Source: Paramacrobiotus metropolitanus (taxonomy: Eukaryota; Tardigrada; Eutardigrada; Parachela; Macrobiotidae). From it: DNA of 64,000 nt. This document shows, in pieces, positions 1-11,041 of the stretch; position 1 is the first letter of the stretch, and every line of letters begins with the position of its first letter. Position numbers and translations under genes: made by a program. Location of the stretch: assembly GCF_019649055.1 (NCBI RefSeq), contig NW_026570235.1:930001-994000 (forward strand). The letters run 5' to 3'. The notes beneath the pieces were generated by a model. The model worked only from the letters and a program-made list of their open reading frames with translations. It was not told where the DNA came from and did not search any database.

Positions 1-863
1 TACCGATGACATACGCCCAGAAACCGCCGCAGCGTTCGTATTCATTTTGATTCAAACTTTGAATCAAAATGATCTTGCTCTGAATTTCCAAGCAAGGGTT
101 GTATAAGATCAGGAAATCAAAAGTACCACAGACCTCGTTGATAAACCTCATCCCACATGCTACATGCAGACAACATTAAACAAAAATTAATGTATTCACT
201 ATTCAGGTACAGTACTGTATTTATCCACTATTACCAACCTATTACCACATCATTGAGTCATCGCGTATCGTCCCAATGCCGCGCCAGTGGTCACTTGGGT
301 TGTACTGTACGTTTTTCCGCCAATGGCGGAAAAATAAGCATACAGGCTGATGATACAGCCGAGATAATTAAGTATTCGAAAAATTTTTACTACTAGTACT
401 CTACTACTTTATATACAGCATTTACAGTGTTTAGGTGTTTAGTGCTTAGTGCTTACTACCATACTATTAAACCATAAGCAGGTTGATGGTTGTACGACTG
501 CACCTGATTTCGAAAGCGGCGGCAGAAGCTGACAGACGGGCGGAACCTTCCGATGGACCGATGGTGAAATAAAAGTGTTTTAGTCGGTAATTTTTTTGAT
601 TGGGAGCGGGAATTTGACTTTCGAAGTTACTGCCTTGAGTGCCTTCAACCGTTTTTTGTGCATCTCTCACCCAGCCTGTGCGAATTCACCCACCTTTACA
701 GTTTACGAGTTACAGGAAGCTTGCGAGTTACACTACCAGGAACGCTATTCAGGCAAGTTAACGAAATTTTGAGTTATTCCGAGTTACGGTACCATCAAGA
801 ATACGAATACATACAAAATTTGTGAGTTTCGTTAGCTTTTTCTTGTAGTGCCGTCCAGTGACC
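1..863. other. Left-edge non-coding / 5' UTR region
   Basis: I see no convincing coding sequence here. The stretch just before 864 is probably promoter and 5' untranslated sequence of the gene that starts there. Two short perfect inverted repeats stand out: 15-bp arms at 42-56 and 58-72 around one base, and 11-bp arms at 312-322 and 324-334 around one base. Open frames in this stretch have no recognisable domains. Confidence 0.5.
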
Positions 864-1878
864 ATGGCGACTTCAGGTCAAGGAACTTCCCCGCCTCAGT
901 CGCCGGGAGTAAGTGGTGGCGAATCTGACGGTATCGTCGGTATGTACCCTTGATCTTGAGGTTAACGTCCACATTCTTCGAACTGAACAAATTTTTAATC
1001 AATTTATCATCCATTTATTATTTTTTTCATTTTCATCAATTTTTCTGAATTATTTATCGATTTATCCACATAATTATCTCGAAGAAAAATGTGTTGCTGA
1101 ACATGACACTCTTTTGTGGGTACACGTGCTCTGCTTCGCTCTGCTGTGTAGCGTGCATCCGATCAGCTCAGATCCGAAAACACCTTCGTCCCATCTCGAT
1201 ATTTTTAGGCCAAGACCTTGAAATACTATCCAATTCCGATCAGTTATCGAATGTGGCAGTGGGAAATTCACCTGTAAACATGTTAAATCCTGTAAATCAA
1301 AATGATTTCCTGCCGATATCCCCAAATCCATTCTCCCCGGCAAGCAACCCTACCGTGCGTGGCGTTCAGGAAGAAGTGGCGAAGTTGGGAGAAAAACTAA
1401 CGGAACTGGAAAAACTGGCGAATAAACAAGTAACGGAACTGGAAAAACTGGCGAATATCCAGCGAGAGAATGGAGAAAAACAACTTGGAATTCTGGAGAA
1501 AATTTTATTTGTTCTTACTAAAACTGGTAAGGATGGTATAGCTGAGTAAATTTCCAATGGGTATACACAACATTTTCCACTTTTAACTGTTAACATGATG
1601 TTACTACTACTGCTGCAGAGCCGGAGAGTCAAGCTAAAGCTCCTAAGCGACATCTGGAGGAGGAGGATACGGTTGCCAAGAAGATAGCCCGCATGGAGAA
1701 CGACACTGCGGACGAGGCTGTCAAAAATGGAAGCGCGGAAGAGTCGACTACGGAATCAAAGCCCGAAACTAACGGTAACCATGAAGTAGCGCCTGCCAAA
1801 GGGGAAGAAGCGAAGGCGGATACTGGCGCAAAAGAGAAGGATGAATCTGTTGTCGTCGGCGAAGGCACTGCTGTGTAA
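864..1878 (+). CDS. Unknown protein with coiled coil and acidic C-terminus (3 exons)
   Basis: I do not recognise this gene. Exons 864-939, 1209-1526 and 1619-1878 join in frame (phases 1 and 1; GTATGT and GTAAGG donors) to give 217 residues. The N-terminus (about 1-85) is Ser/Pro/Asn-rich and looks disordered. Residues about 90-130 form a charged, Leu-rich probable coiled coil with an 11-residue unit (TELEKLANKQV, then TELEKLANIQ) encoded by a 33-bp tandem duplication. The third exon starts with a basic patch (PKRH, KK) that could be a nuclear signal, then turns into an Ala/Glu/Lys-rich acidic tail that resembles disordered, highly charged proteins. The start at 864 is the first ATG of the exon. 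No signal peptide or membrane segment is visible. The frame and splice logic are firm; the function is unknown. Confidence 0.6.
1398..1463 (+). repeat. 33-bp tandem duplication inside coding exon
   Basis: Two in-frame copies of a 33-bp unit begin at 1398 and 1431 and encode two 11-residue helical repeats. The first 25 bases of each copy are identical, so the duplication is fairly recent or is being homogenised. Confidence 0.8.
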
Positions 1879-3531
1879 TCCTGCTCCGTCGGTACGTGTT
1901 CATATTTCATAATCAAAAATTAATGCTTGTACGATATTAAGGTCTAACGACAGATACTCACGGTACATTGTTAAGGAAACTAACCGTGACACGGGTGTGG
2001 ACCGAGAGCAATTCGAGAAGTTTAGGACTGCCCATATTTTGTAATTGGCAGATTTAAGGCGTTTTCGTACATTTTCTTTGTTTTACAGGCTGATTAACGC
2101 TTCGATAATTCATGCGCGTCCTCACTCATGAACCTCGCTCTAACGGATCTTCACAGCTTCTGCCCTAATTTGTAATTTTTACTGTTTATATTCATGGAAG
2201 GATTATTGAGGCATTCCTGTTCGCGTTTTAAGTGGTCTGGCTGAACTGTAATAAGTAAGCAAGCACATCAGTAGCTCAGTGGCTAGTTATGTAGCGAACG
2301 TTATGTAATATGTATAGGTACTTTTTGCTTAGTCGCGGCTGCGTTTTTTTTGTGTACTTGTTCCTGTCAAAAGCGATCCGATTTTGTTTTCTTTCAGTAC
2401 TAGTACTGGTTTTCCTTTTGGTATAGAAGTACTTGTGTACATTAAACATTTGTGCAGTTTAATTTGTTACCGTGCTTTGCAGTTCGTACTTGGTACCCCT
2501 GCGTAAACGTTAATAACGATAACAGTCGTCAACATATTTTTGATCACCAACATAATTATAACTAGCTAACAGTTTCATGATACTAAACAGGAACAACAAA
2601 GTCGAACCCACCGAAATCAAATTTAAGGCATTATTGACGCGCTAAAACCGAATCCGCTGGATATGATCTCACAGTCACGGCTTTTTGAACGGGATTACAG
2701 TAGTGATATTCTCCAAATCGCACTTGCGGCCGACCATCAACTGATTCGAATAAGCTGATAATCAGAATTTCGCACTTCTTTGACAGATACATAAAATGTT
2801 AATACTCGAAATGTTCATGGCTCGAAATTTTCGTGCTCCCAAATGCCAAAATCGGCTAACGTTTTCAGTTTCACTAAGATGTTATTCATTCATCACAGAG
2901 CGTAGAACCGGATATAAATTGTCAAATGTCAACACATCACAGAATGGTTCATCAGGTTGCACGCGCCACGCATGTGAAAATGCAAACCATTCAAATTCTG
3001 TTCAACTCGGAATGGGCTCCCTTCCAGCTTATCCCTCCCTTCCAGGTGCAGGTATATCTTGCTCTTCCTGTAAAGAAAAAATCCAAAAAATGAAATTTGC
3101 AACTGAAATAAAGAATCCAAAAATGAAACGTATCTAAAATTTGTACTGGTAGTAAAACCGGTATCGCTTCAGCCTGCAGCTGGCTCAGTTAAGTATCTAA
3201 TATGTAATTAACTGTAAATAATTTAATACGGTATGCCACAATTGCAGTGACATGCCGTATTAGACCACAAAATCCCAAATACAGAAATTCCAAAATTTCG
3301 AACGTGGAAAATTCAGATTTACTACAGCAAACACAACCGCACCACTTACTTAGTCTACTACCTCGAACGCGTATTTTCACTTGCATATTGACACTTATGG
3401 TTAATTTGTTACATAAATACATACATACATACAAATTACAATAGTACAGATATAAATCATCTTCACAATATGAATCAAAAACTGCGCTTAAATTTATTTT
3501 CGAAAATTTACAATGACAACGCATGTCAGGT
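1879..3531. other. Intergenic region and probable 3' UTR
   Basis: No supportable gene. Shortly after the stop at 1878 there is a GTACGT that could pair with a TTTACAG near 2090, so a 3'-UTR intron is possible. A short ATAC microsatellite lies near 3416-3432. Minus-strand frames were checked for missing C-terminal exons of the GTF3C3-like relic and none were found. Confidence 0.4.
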
Positions 3532-4710
3532 TTACCCCAAATTAATAGCGCCCAAAATGCCTTTCTGTAGAAGTTGTTCGATATTGGAGGAGATGCCAAA
3601 ATCCAGCATAACAATACAAGCCGCTGCAATCAAAGCAGCAGAACTTCCGTCCTTTACCGTAGCGCTTGGAAAATCGGTTAAGGAGAACGTTCCGGACGCA
3701 TCGCGGACGTCCAGCAGTATTACGCCTAACTCGATCAGAAACTGTGCAGCTCGTTCCGATTGCTTCGTTTGCAGCAGCACCTCCACAAAAACCGTAAGAA
3801 CAGATTCTGGCAAATCGTTATTCGGAATCCTCTGTGGGACGAATTTCTCCAAGAAAATCAAAACATCTTGCGGTCTTCTTTTCTCTGCATAAAGCCACTG
3901 CATCACGTTCACGGCCAGGGAGTAATCCGGTGGTAAACCACTCCACAATTCCGTCAAAATCAATCGACTTCTACATTTGTTGACCAAGAAAGCTTCCGAG
4001 GGCTAAAAAATGGAAAACATCATTAAAACTTAGAAGACAGTCATCCAACAACGGAGGCCAAATTAAATTCTGCAGCATATAACATCAAGCTAATAAAACA
4101 AAATTGCATAAATAATAAATTTAAATAAATTTGTTAATTTGCTTAAAGTTCACGGATTCGACTTACGTCTAGCAGTGATACAAGACGTCTCAATTCCGTC
4201 GCAACGTTAGCAAGATTACCGATATTCATTTTAACAATATGTTTGAGCGCATAGATCTGTTCCTCGTCGTCTTGCAGAACATCAGCATCTTCCGCATAAC
4301 GATTTCCACGCTTCGATATATCTTGGATGCAATTTGACAGCCGCTTTACAGCAGCTCAAGGCTTCGTGTGGTTTGCATAAATTCTGATAGCAGTCCGCCA
4401 TGATATCGTGCAACGGCGCATAGTGCTTTACAATCTTGGCAATATCTTTGAAGATCTGTAAAGCTCCGTGGTAATCTTTCTCTAAATTCAAATCGGTTGC
4501 TCTTTTATACACTACAGCGAACATGTCCGGCAGTTGTTGTAGTTTCTTGACTTTCTGGTTGCTTTCATCCATTGCTGCTGGAGCATCCTTTTCCGCTTTG
4601 GCATCGTCGAACTCATCATCCTCTTCCTCGAAGCCACCATAATCCTCGTCATCAAAGACCTCAAGAACCGATGACAAACGATCGGAAACTTCTGGAGCCT
4701 TCGTATTCAT
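3532..4710 (-). pseudogene. GTF3C3: GTF3C3-like (TFIIIC TPR subunit) gene, frameshifted and truncated
   Basis: TFIIIC subunit 3 is a TPR protein that helps TFIIIC bind internal promoters of RNA polymerase III genes. Exon 1 (4710 down to 4167) starts with an acidic stretch (EDYGGFEEEDDEFDD) and then TPR-like sequence ending in HPRYIEAWKSL. That frame stops at 4282, but shifting by one base restores an open frame (NRYAEDADVLQDDEEQ) to a GTAAGT donor. Exon 2 (4002 down to 3532) continues in the shifted frame and matches the order of GTF3C3 segments I recall: TPR pairs, a Ser/Asp linker, then a helix-rich piece. It stops at 3532, about halfway through the usual 850-900 residues, and I found no later exons. 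It is a decayed copy, an assembly error plus an unusual short form, or a gene whose later exons I failed to see. Family assignment is from recalled similarity. Confidence 0.55.
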
Positions 4711-4999
4711 TTCGAAAACACGGATGTATCAAAAGTATCACCAGGGAAAATAATCTGAGAAATAAAATCACATCTGTACTTGAAATTAAAACGATTTTCC
4801 TCTGGTATCAGATACTAGTAATCACATTCCTTCGACCTCGTTCTTGAAAATTCAAATCGAGCTAACGCCAGATAAATAATTCATGACAACGGCATGATAA
4901 AATTACAAAGCAAAAACAAACAGAGGAAAGCCTGGAAAGCCGAAAGACATCGAAATCCTTCTTGGTAGCGGCTTCCCGTCTCCGGTCGGCTTCCAGGTT
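4711..4999. other. Spacer between GTF3C3-like relic and fold-back element
   Basis: No gene seen. It holds whatever promoter the minus-strand GTF3C3-like copy had, and ends at the left copy of the 11-bp direct repeat that flanks the transposon. Confidence 0.35.
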
Positions 5000-5011
5000 T
5001 TGGCCCAGAGA

Positions 5012-5830
5012 CACAAAAATTTTGGGCACGCAGTGCACCGTAGACTCTATGGTATAGGGAAAACCGCCCTAGAAAGCGGCTACCCAATCCTGCTCCCTAC
5101 CACCCAACCAATCCGAATTGCGCACAGCTGGTCAGTACTCCAGATTATTAACTGCTCCAGTACTTAGAATTCTAGCGTTTATTATTTGTGACTACCAATT
5201 AAAATGAATTCGAAACAATACATTTTTCTAAAAATATTCCATTAGCAGAGATGAAATATCAGAGATAGTGCTTTCACATTTCCCATTAACTGAAATCGAA
5301 GAGAAGGAATATAAATATTAACTAAAAAGGGCTATGAATTTTTTTAGTGATACACTGAGGTAATGTTATTATATTCACAGGTGATAATGAGTTTAAGCAC
5401 ATCAGATTTTTAATTATTCACAGAAAACTCAAAAAAAAAACTGTTCATATATCCTGATAAATTTTATTATTCTCTGCAAAGAAATAACGGCAGCATTCTA
5501 TGCCATACGAAAGCAGCATACGCATCCCAATCACAAGAAAACAAAGTTTTTACTACAGGCCGCACATTGAGGTGTACTTCAGGCTGTACGTTAAGTAAAA
5601 CTACAATCTGAACATTAGGCTGTACTACAGGCATTTCCTTTAAGTAAACTTAGTGCACTACAGGTTAAACTACAGGTTAAACTACAGGTCATACACGAGA
5701 CTGTACTACGGGCTGTACTACAGGTTGTACTACAGCCAGCACATTAGGCAAAGGAGTGCACGCCGGACTATGGACATAATGCAGATGATATCGGCTAAGG
5801 ATCATAAATATTCTTAATTATGTCCAATCA
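5012..5830 (+). repeat. Left inverted arm of the fold-back element
   Basis: This arm pairs with 6130-6972. Matching blocks include GCAGTGCACCG near 5030, the block around CCAATCCGAATTGCGCACA near 5107, and GCAGAGATGAAATATCAG near 5246. Internal tandem-like units contain CTACAGG. The arms differ by scattered substitutions, so the insertion is not very recent. Confidence 0.75.
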
Positions 5831-6129
5831 CAAATTAATAAAAGGACATTAATAAAAAATACATATTTTTGTTCATTATATTTAATCACAACAGAATCAT
5901 TTAAAGCATTAGAATCACATTAACGTAAAAATAAAACCGGTGGACGAAAGAATAGATAAGCCAGGCGTCTGTCCTTTTATTAATTTGTTATAGGATTTGA
6001 CTTTTGTTTCTGGTACGGCCCGATGCACCGCTTAAATTCATTAACACCTTTTTATTGCGTACCAAGAATCTATCCATGCTTCCGGTTTACGAATTTTATT
6101 TTACGCTTCGAATTATTACAGTACTAATG

Positions 6130-6972
6130 TGATTGAATATAATTAAGAACATTCACGCTGCTTAGGTGATATCTTGTGCATTATTTCCATAGTCCGGTAT
6201 GCACTGCTTTGCATAATGTACTGCCTGTAGTACAACCTGTATACATCCTATAACACAATCTGGTGTATGACCTGTAGTTTAACCTGTAGTGCACTAAGTT
6301 TAGTTAGTAGGAATGCCTGTAGTATAGCCTAATGTTCAGCTTGTAGTTTCACTTAACGTGCAGCCAGAAGTACACCTCAATGTGCGGCCTGTAGTAAAAA
6401 CTTTGTTTTTGTGAATTGAATACAGTACTTATGCTTCTTTCGTAGTCGTATAGAATGCTGTCGTTATTTTCTTGCACAATATATTAGAACTGATCAGGAT
6501 ATACTGAACGGTTCTTATTTGTTTCTTCTTAGATAATTAAAAATCTGATGTTCTTTGACTTAACATCATCTATGCAAATGAAAATTATTTATGTATATGA
6601 CTCTACAAAAAAATTCTTAATATTTTTCAATTACGAGTCCTTCTCGCATACATGCTCCTTCTCGACGCTTTTCGCTTTGTTAGTTAATGGGAAATTTGAG
6701 TGCAGTTGTGGCTGATATTTCATCTCTGCTAATAAAATGTTATGTTTTTATTCAGAAAAGTTTTTATTATTTCGATTTTATTATTTTAGTTGAATGTCAC
6801 GCGTAATAAGCTCTTGAATTATAGGGCTAGCAATGAACAGTCTGAAGTACTGACCACTTGTGCGCAATTCGGATTGGCTGGTGGTGGTGAGCAGGATTGG
6901 GTAGAAGATTTCTAGGGCGGTTTTTCTTATACCATAGAGTCTACGGTGCACTGGGTGCCCAAAATTTTCGTG
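6130..6972 (-). repeat. Right inverted arm of the fold-back element
   Basis: Mirror of the left arm, including the reverse complements of the blocks named there (for example near 6720 and 6870). It ends immediately before the right-hand 11-bp target duplication. Confidence 0.75.
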
Positions 6973-6983
6973 TTGGCCCAGAG

Positions 6984-7380
6984 CTATCAGATCCATTTTT
7001 CAGTCATTTCGAACTGACTAAGCAACTTTTTTTACGGAATTACAAGATTGGAAAATTTGGAAACACTTGAAAACAGGCCGAGTTTTTATGGTTTATTTTG
7101 TTGGATGACATTTTTAGATTCTCTACCGAGTAAGTAATAAGTTGCCGAAATCATCCCAAGCGTAGAGGAAATTTAGTGTCATGATTATTGTCGGTGTCAG
7201 TGGCATCTCATTCAACTCTTCTGCCTTCGTGTTGTGAAATTTGTGTAGGAGTCAGTAGGACAGCCGCAACTGGTCCAGAGTTTATCTACGTTGCTAACGT
7301 TGGAAACTGCAGAAGTCCCGTTGTTATGATAATTTGTTGTTCGTTTAATTAAATAGTCCTCCATCCTCGTCCGACCGAAA
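6984..7380. other. Promoter / 5' UTR region of DDX19
   Basis: About 400 bp between the transposon and the DDX19 start codon. No coding signal is seen, and no clear TATA box is visible. The transposon insertion therefore lies within 400 bp of the helicase start codon. Confidence 0.4.
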
Positions 7381-10300
7381 ATGGGTGACAAAAGTCGAAT
7401 GATGGAAGAGTACTTGCGCGCTAAGGAGCGGAGCGAGAACCAGGAACAGCAGCGGCGCGACAACATACGAAACGCTCTCTGGGACGACGAAAGGGGTGCA
7501 AATCAAGATTCTTCCGTAAGTATTGGGCTCCGCTCTGTCAGCAAATTTTGGTGATTAGTTCTATTCAGGATTTGTGCAGGCACATAAATATCGCTTAAAG
7601 ATGTAGGTACTGATCGTGAATATCAAATTTGTCCCAGTAAACATGAAACTAGACAGCACCCAAGAGGCTAATGTTGGGAGCACAATATATTAGAATTTTA
7701 TTTGAGTATTTGTTTCTAATGTCCAGACGGAACCGCATGCTGCAGGAAGTGGTGTGGACGCGGAGGGACGCATTCCCACAGCAGAGGAAATCGGTAGGTC
7801 ATGCGTTGTTTTGTTTACGAGAAAATAGCTGTAAATGCAAATTAATCCTACAGCTTTTTCCGTTACAGCTCAACAGGCGGCTGATGACGCTCTCATGCAG
7901 AAACTGTTGCAGTGTAAACTGCTGGTCGTGGATCCAAAAATGCTCCGCGTGAATGAAGAAACGAATAAATTATGGCATACCAAGTCCAGTTGGCAAGAAC
8001 TTCACGTGTAAGAAGTACGACGGAAATTCATGGAATAATTTTTATGAACTGAGATAAATTGTTTTTAGGCCGGCTACGATTGTCCGAGGCTTGCTCCTAA
8101 GTGGTTTTGATACTCCATCTCTGATCCAGTCAGTCGCGTTGGATATTTTGTTTAGGTAAAAGGGAAAAACTGTTATTTGCGCTAGTTTCAATGTAGAATT
8201 AATAAAAGCTCACTCAGCTGTACATTTTCTTGGGGTTCTTGTACTCAACAAGCTAATGGATGTGATAAGAGAAGCTGTATTCGGTAATCATGAAGATATA
8301 TTCTAACAGTCGAAGCTGTTTACAGTTTACGGGGCATTGGTACTTACTCCTGTGCGGCCTAAATTTAATTATGATTAGTAATGACATGTTGATTTTTACT
8401 TTTTAGAAATCGAAACTTAATTGCGCAATCCCAAAGTGGCACCGGAAAAACTGTTGCATTTGTTATCGGCTTGTTACACAAAATCAACCCCAGCGACCAG
8501 TTTCCTCAAGTGAGCAGCAACGGAAGAATGTGAATCTTTATTTATGCAAAAAAAAACCGTTTTCTGATTTAGGCGGTTGTGTTGGAACCTACTTTTGAAT
8601 TAGCGCTACAGACTGCCAATGTTATTCGAAAGATTGTATCGAAAGCAATCAGTGTGTCCATTATTGAAGCCGTCCGCGGAGCCAGGCGCTGTACGTGTCG
8701 ACATGTGTTTCGTTGATTTTTGTTATATCCGCATGAAACTCATGAAGGTTTTTCTGTGTAGTGGAACGCGGTGAAACTGTTTCGGAACAGATAATCGTGG
8801 GCACCCCTGGAACAGTGCTCGACTGGGTGACTCGATTCAAAGTCTTCGATCCTAAAAAGATCAGATTCTTCGTGCTGGATGAAGCGGATGTGATGATTGC
8901 GCAACAAGGGCATCAGGATCAGTCCGTGCGAATATACAAGTAATTCTTTCTACTTTTGTTATCAAGTTATGCACCGTTGTGCATGAATTTGATATTATAA
9001 ATTAATGTCCTGGGTGATATCAGCGTTTTGTACTACGAAGTACATGTCATTTTTGTTGGGATAGAATGATGGACCAAGCCGCGGTGCAGACGGCATTATT
9101 CTCCGCTACCTATGATCCTCAAGTAATGGATTTCGCCAAGAAAATTGTCCGTGATCCCGAACTGATTACCGTGAAAACTGAGGATCTCAGCCTGGAGAAC
9201 ATTCACCAGTATTATATGAAACTCGGATCGGATGATGAGAAGATCAAAGCACTACGCAGTCTGTATGGGGTAGTGACCGTGGATAATGCTATGGTATTTT
9301 GCCGGGTAAGAAAGCCATCTCTTTTCGGTGTAAATTTTGTAATATGCGCAGTTTTGTAATATGCGTGTAAATTTGTAATACACTCTTTTGCGACAGAGCC
9401 GAGAAATGGCGCATCGCATTTACGACGCGCTGAAGCCCGATGGGCATCCCATTGGTATCTTATCGGGCGATATGGATGTCCAGGCGCGCGCCACCGCCAT
9501 TGAGCACTTTCGGGAAGGTCGAGACCGGTTGCTGATTACGACGAATGTTTCCGCTCGCGGTATGTAAACTTTGGGACCCCACTGGATGTTTCGAGAATGA
9601 TAAGCATGCGGTTTCTCATTGTAGGCATTGACGTCATGTCGGTCAACTTGGTTGTAAATTTCGATCTGCCTTTGACATTCGATCATAAACCAGATTACGA
9701 GACGTACATTCACCGCATCGGGCGGACCGGTCGTTTTGGGCGAGGCGGTTTGGCGATTAATTTTGTGAAGGGTGAAAAAGACATGGGTGTTCTGAACGCC
9801 TTCGAAAAGTATTTCCGTAAGTAGAACGAGTTATGTTTTAACGAACGAACGAGTTTTTAACGAAAACAGTAATATGTTTTAACGAAAACAGTAATTGTAT
9901 CACTTAAATTTGAAAATTATCCATGATTTGTGAGCGCAACCTAAGTTTTATAATATTTGGTACAAGAAACCGCTGCGGCTTCGCCTCCGCGTTTCTTGTG
10001 ATCCACGGCCGCTTTGAACAAATCATTCCATTTGCAGTAATTCGTTAGTAAATTCACTAACTGCCTTAGCAGTTATTGTAGAACTTCTTAGGCAAGGAAT
10101 CTAGCTCAGTCCCTCACTCAGTTAGCAACTTGGTTCACTGGACAGCGGTGGTAGCTCGGTCACTCACTAATGGTGTCACCTAGCAATTTTATTCAGTGGA
10201 CAGTGGTGGTAGCTCGGTCACTCACTCACCTAGCGATTTTGTTCACCGGACAGTGGTGTTAGCTCACAAGTCAGTCACTTACTCATCTAGTTTTGTGCAC

Positions 10301-11041
10301 TGGACAGTGGTGGTAGCTCGGCACTCACTAACGATGTCACCTAGCAATTTTGTTCACTGGACAGTGGTGGTAGCTTAGTCACTGACTCATCGATCTAGCA
10401 ATTTTGTTTCACCTAGGGTAGTGATTTATTGCTCGGTCATCACTCAGCTAGTGATTTCGTTTTGTTCACTGGACGGTGGCGGTAGCTGGGTCACTCACTG
10501 CCTTAGCAGTTTTGTTCACTGGCTTTTGTTTCCTTCGAAACCTGGGCTAATTCAATCAAGGAAATCGGATTTTTTAGGCATTTAAAAATTGAACATTTGA
10601 GCAGCAATCACGCGATTAAAATTCAACATGTTTGCAAATAAAATAACTACAAATTTATTGTAGTACATACACTTTAATAAATGTTCTAAGCAACTGGCAT
10701 TGCTATTATTCTTAAGGTCACCTTGAAAGCTTTACCGAAGCCAGTTCTGCCGAAACCGGCATCGGTGGGACGGGTTTAAATAATTTTTTTAAGAAATAAA
10801 ATGCATGTGACACAGTTTCTGAACATGCTGAATCTAATGGCGTTTACAGTTTTTTTTTATTAGGTTCTGGTTTTTCCGATCTCGATGCCTCAGCTTTTTT
10901 GTAGTTGTATTATAGATCTAGTTCCTTGATAGGTATTTGGCTTTTTGTTTTTTAGAGCGGCAGATTAAGTCTCTGGATTATCAGGACATCGATCAGCTGG
11001 AACAACTGAATGACACGCAGACGGAAGGAGCCAGCTCTTAA
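7381..11041 (+). CDS. DDX19: DEAD-box RNA helicase DDX19/Dbp5
   Basis: DDX19/Dbp5 is the ATP-dependent helicase that strips export proteins from mRNA at the cytoplasmic face of nuclear pores. Eleven exons: 7381-7515, 7727-7793, 7869-8007, 8069-8155, 8407-8509, 8573-8690, 8762-8939, 9065-9305, 9397-9559, 9625-9816, 10956-11041. All phases fit and the total is 502 residues, close to the family's usual length. The N-terminus (1-110) is charged and family-variable. Helicase motifs in order: Q motif (GFDTPSLIQ), Walker [11 protein letters not shown] (about 149-158), motif Ia [22 protein letters not shown] box [10 protein letters not shown] (256-259), SAT (LFSAT), [11 protein letters not shown] and [10 protein letters not shown]. 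The DDX19-specific context [15 protein letters not shown] is kept. The final exon is separated by a 1.1-kb intron containing a minisatellite. A poly(A) signal AATAAA lies near 11084. Confidence 0.93.
10100..10525 (+). repeat. Degenerate minisatellite in last DDX19 intron
   Basis: Roughly seven imperfect units of about 50-65 bp share the core TTCACTGGACAGTGGTGGTA, followed by GCTCGGTCACTCACT and TAGCAATTTTGTTCA. Units differ by substitutions and small indels. It lies wholly inside the intron 9817-10955. Confidence 0.8.

Larger units (their letters stand above)
5000..6983. mobile_element. Fold-back DNA transposon (long inverted arms) with 11-bp target-site duplication
   Basis: An 11-bp direct repeat, TTGGCCCAGAG, lies at 5000-5010 and again at 6973-6983. 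Between them the ends are inverted copies: the left end begins CACAAAAATTTTGGGCAC at 5012, and the reverse complement of the right end begins CACGAAAATTTTGGGCAC. The arms stay recognisably complementary for about 800 bp each, with a centre near 5990 and an unpaired core of roughly 5830-6130. Parts of the arms are built from short repeats around CTACAGG and CTGTACTAC (5560-5750 and their mirror near 6230-6400). No transposase frame is present, so it is non-autonomous. Target duplications of 9-11 bp with long inverted arms are typical of Mutator-like and Foldback elements; assignment to that group is inference. Confidence 0.8.

Noticed and set aside
4881-6996. Short open frames at both ends of the fold-back element that look related to each other
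   Set aside because: They are mirror translations of the two inverted arms, not genes. No transposase motifs are present.
10100-10525. Regularly spaced repeats as a possible CRISPR-like array
   Set aside because: Units are degenerate, abut without unique spacers and lie inside an intron of a eukaryotic gene.
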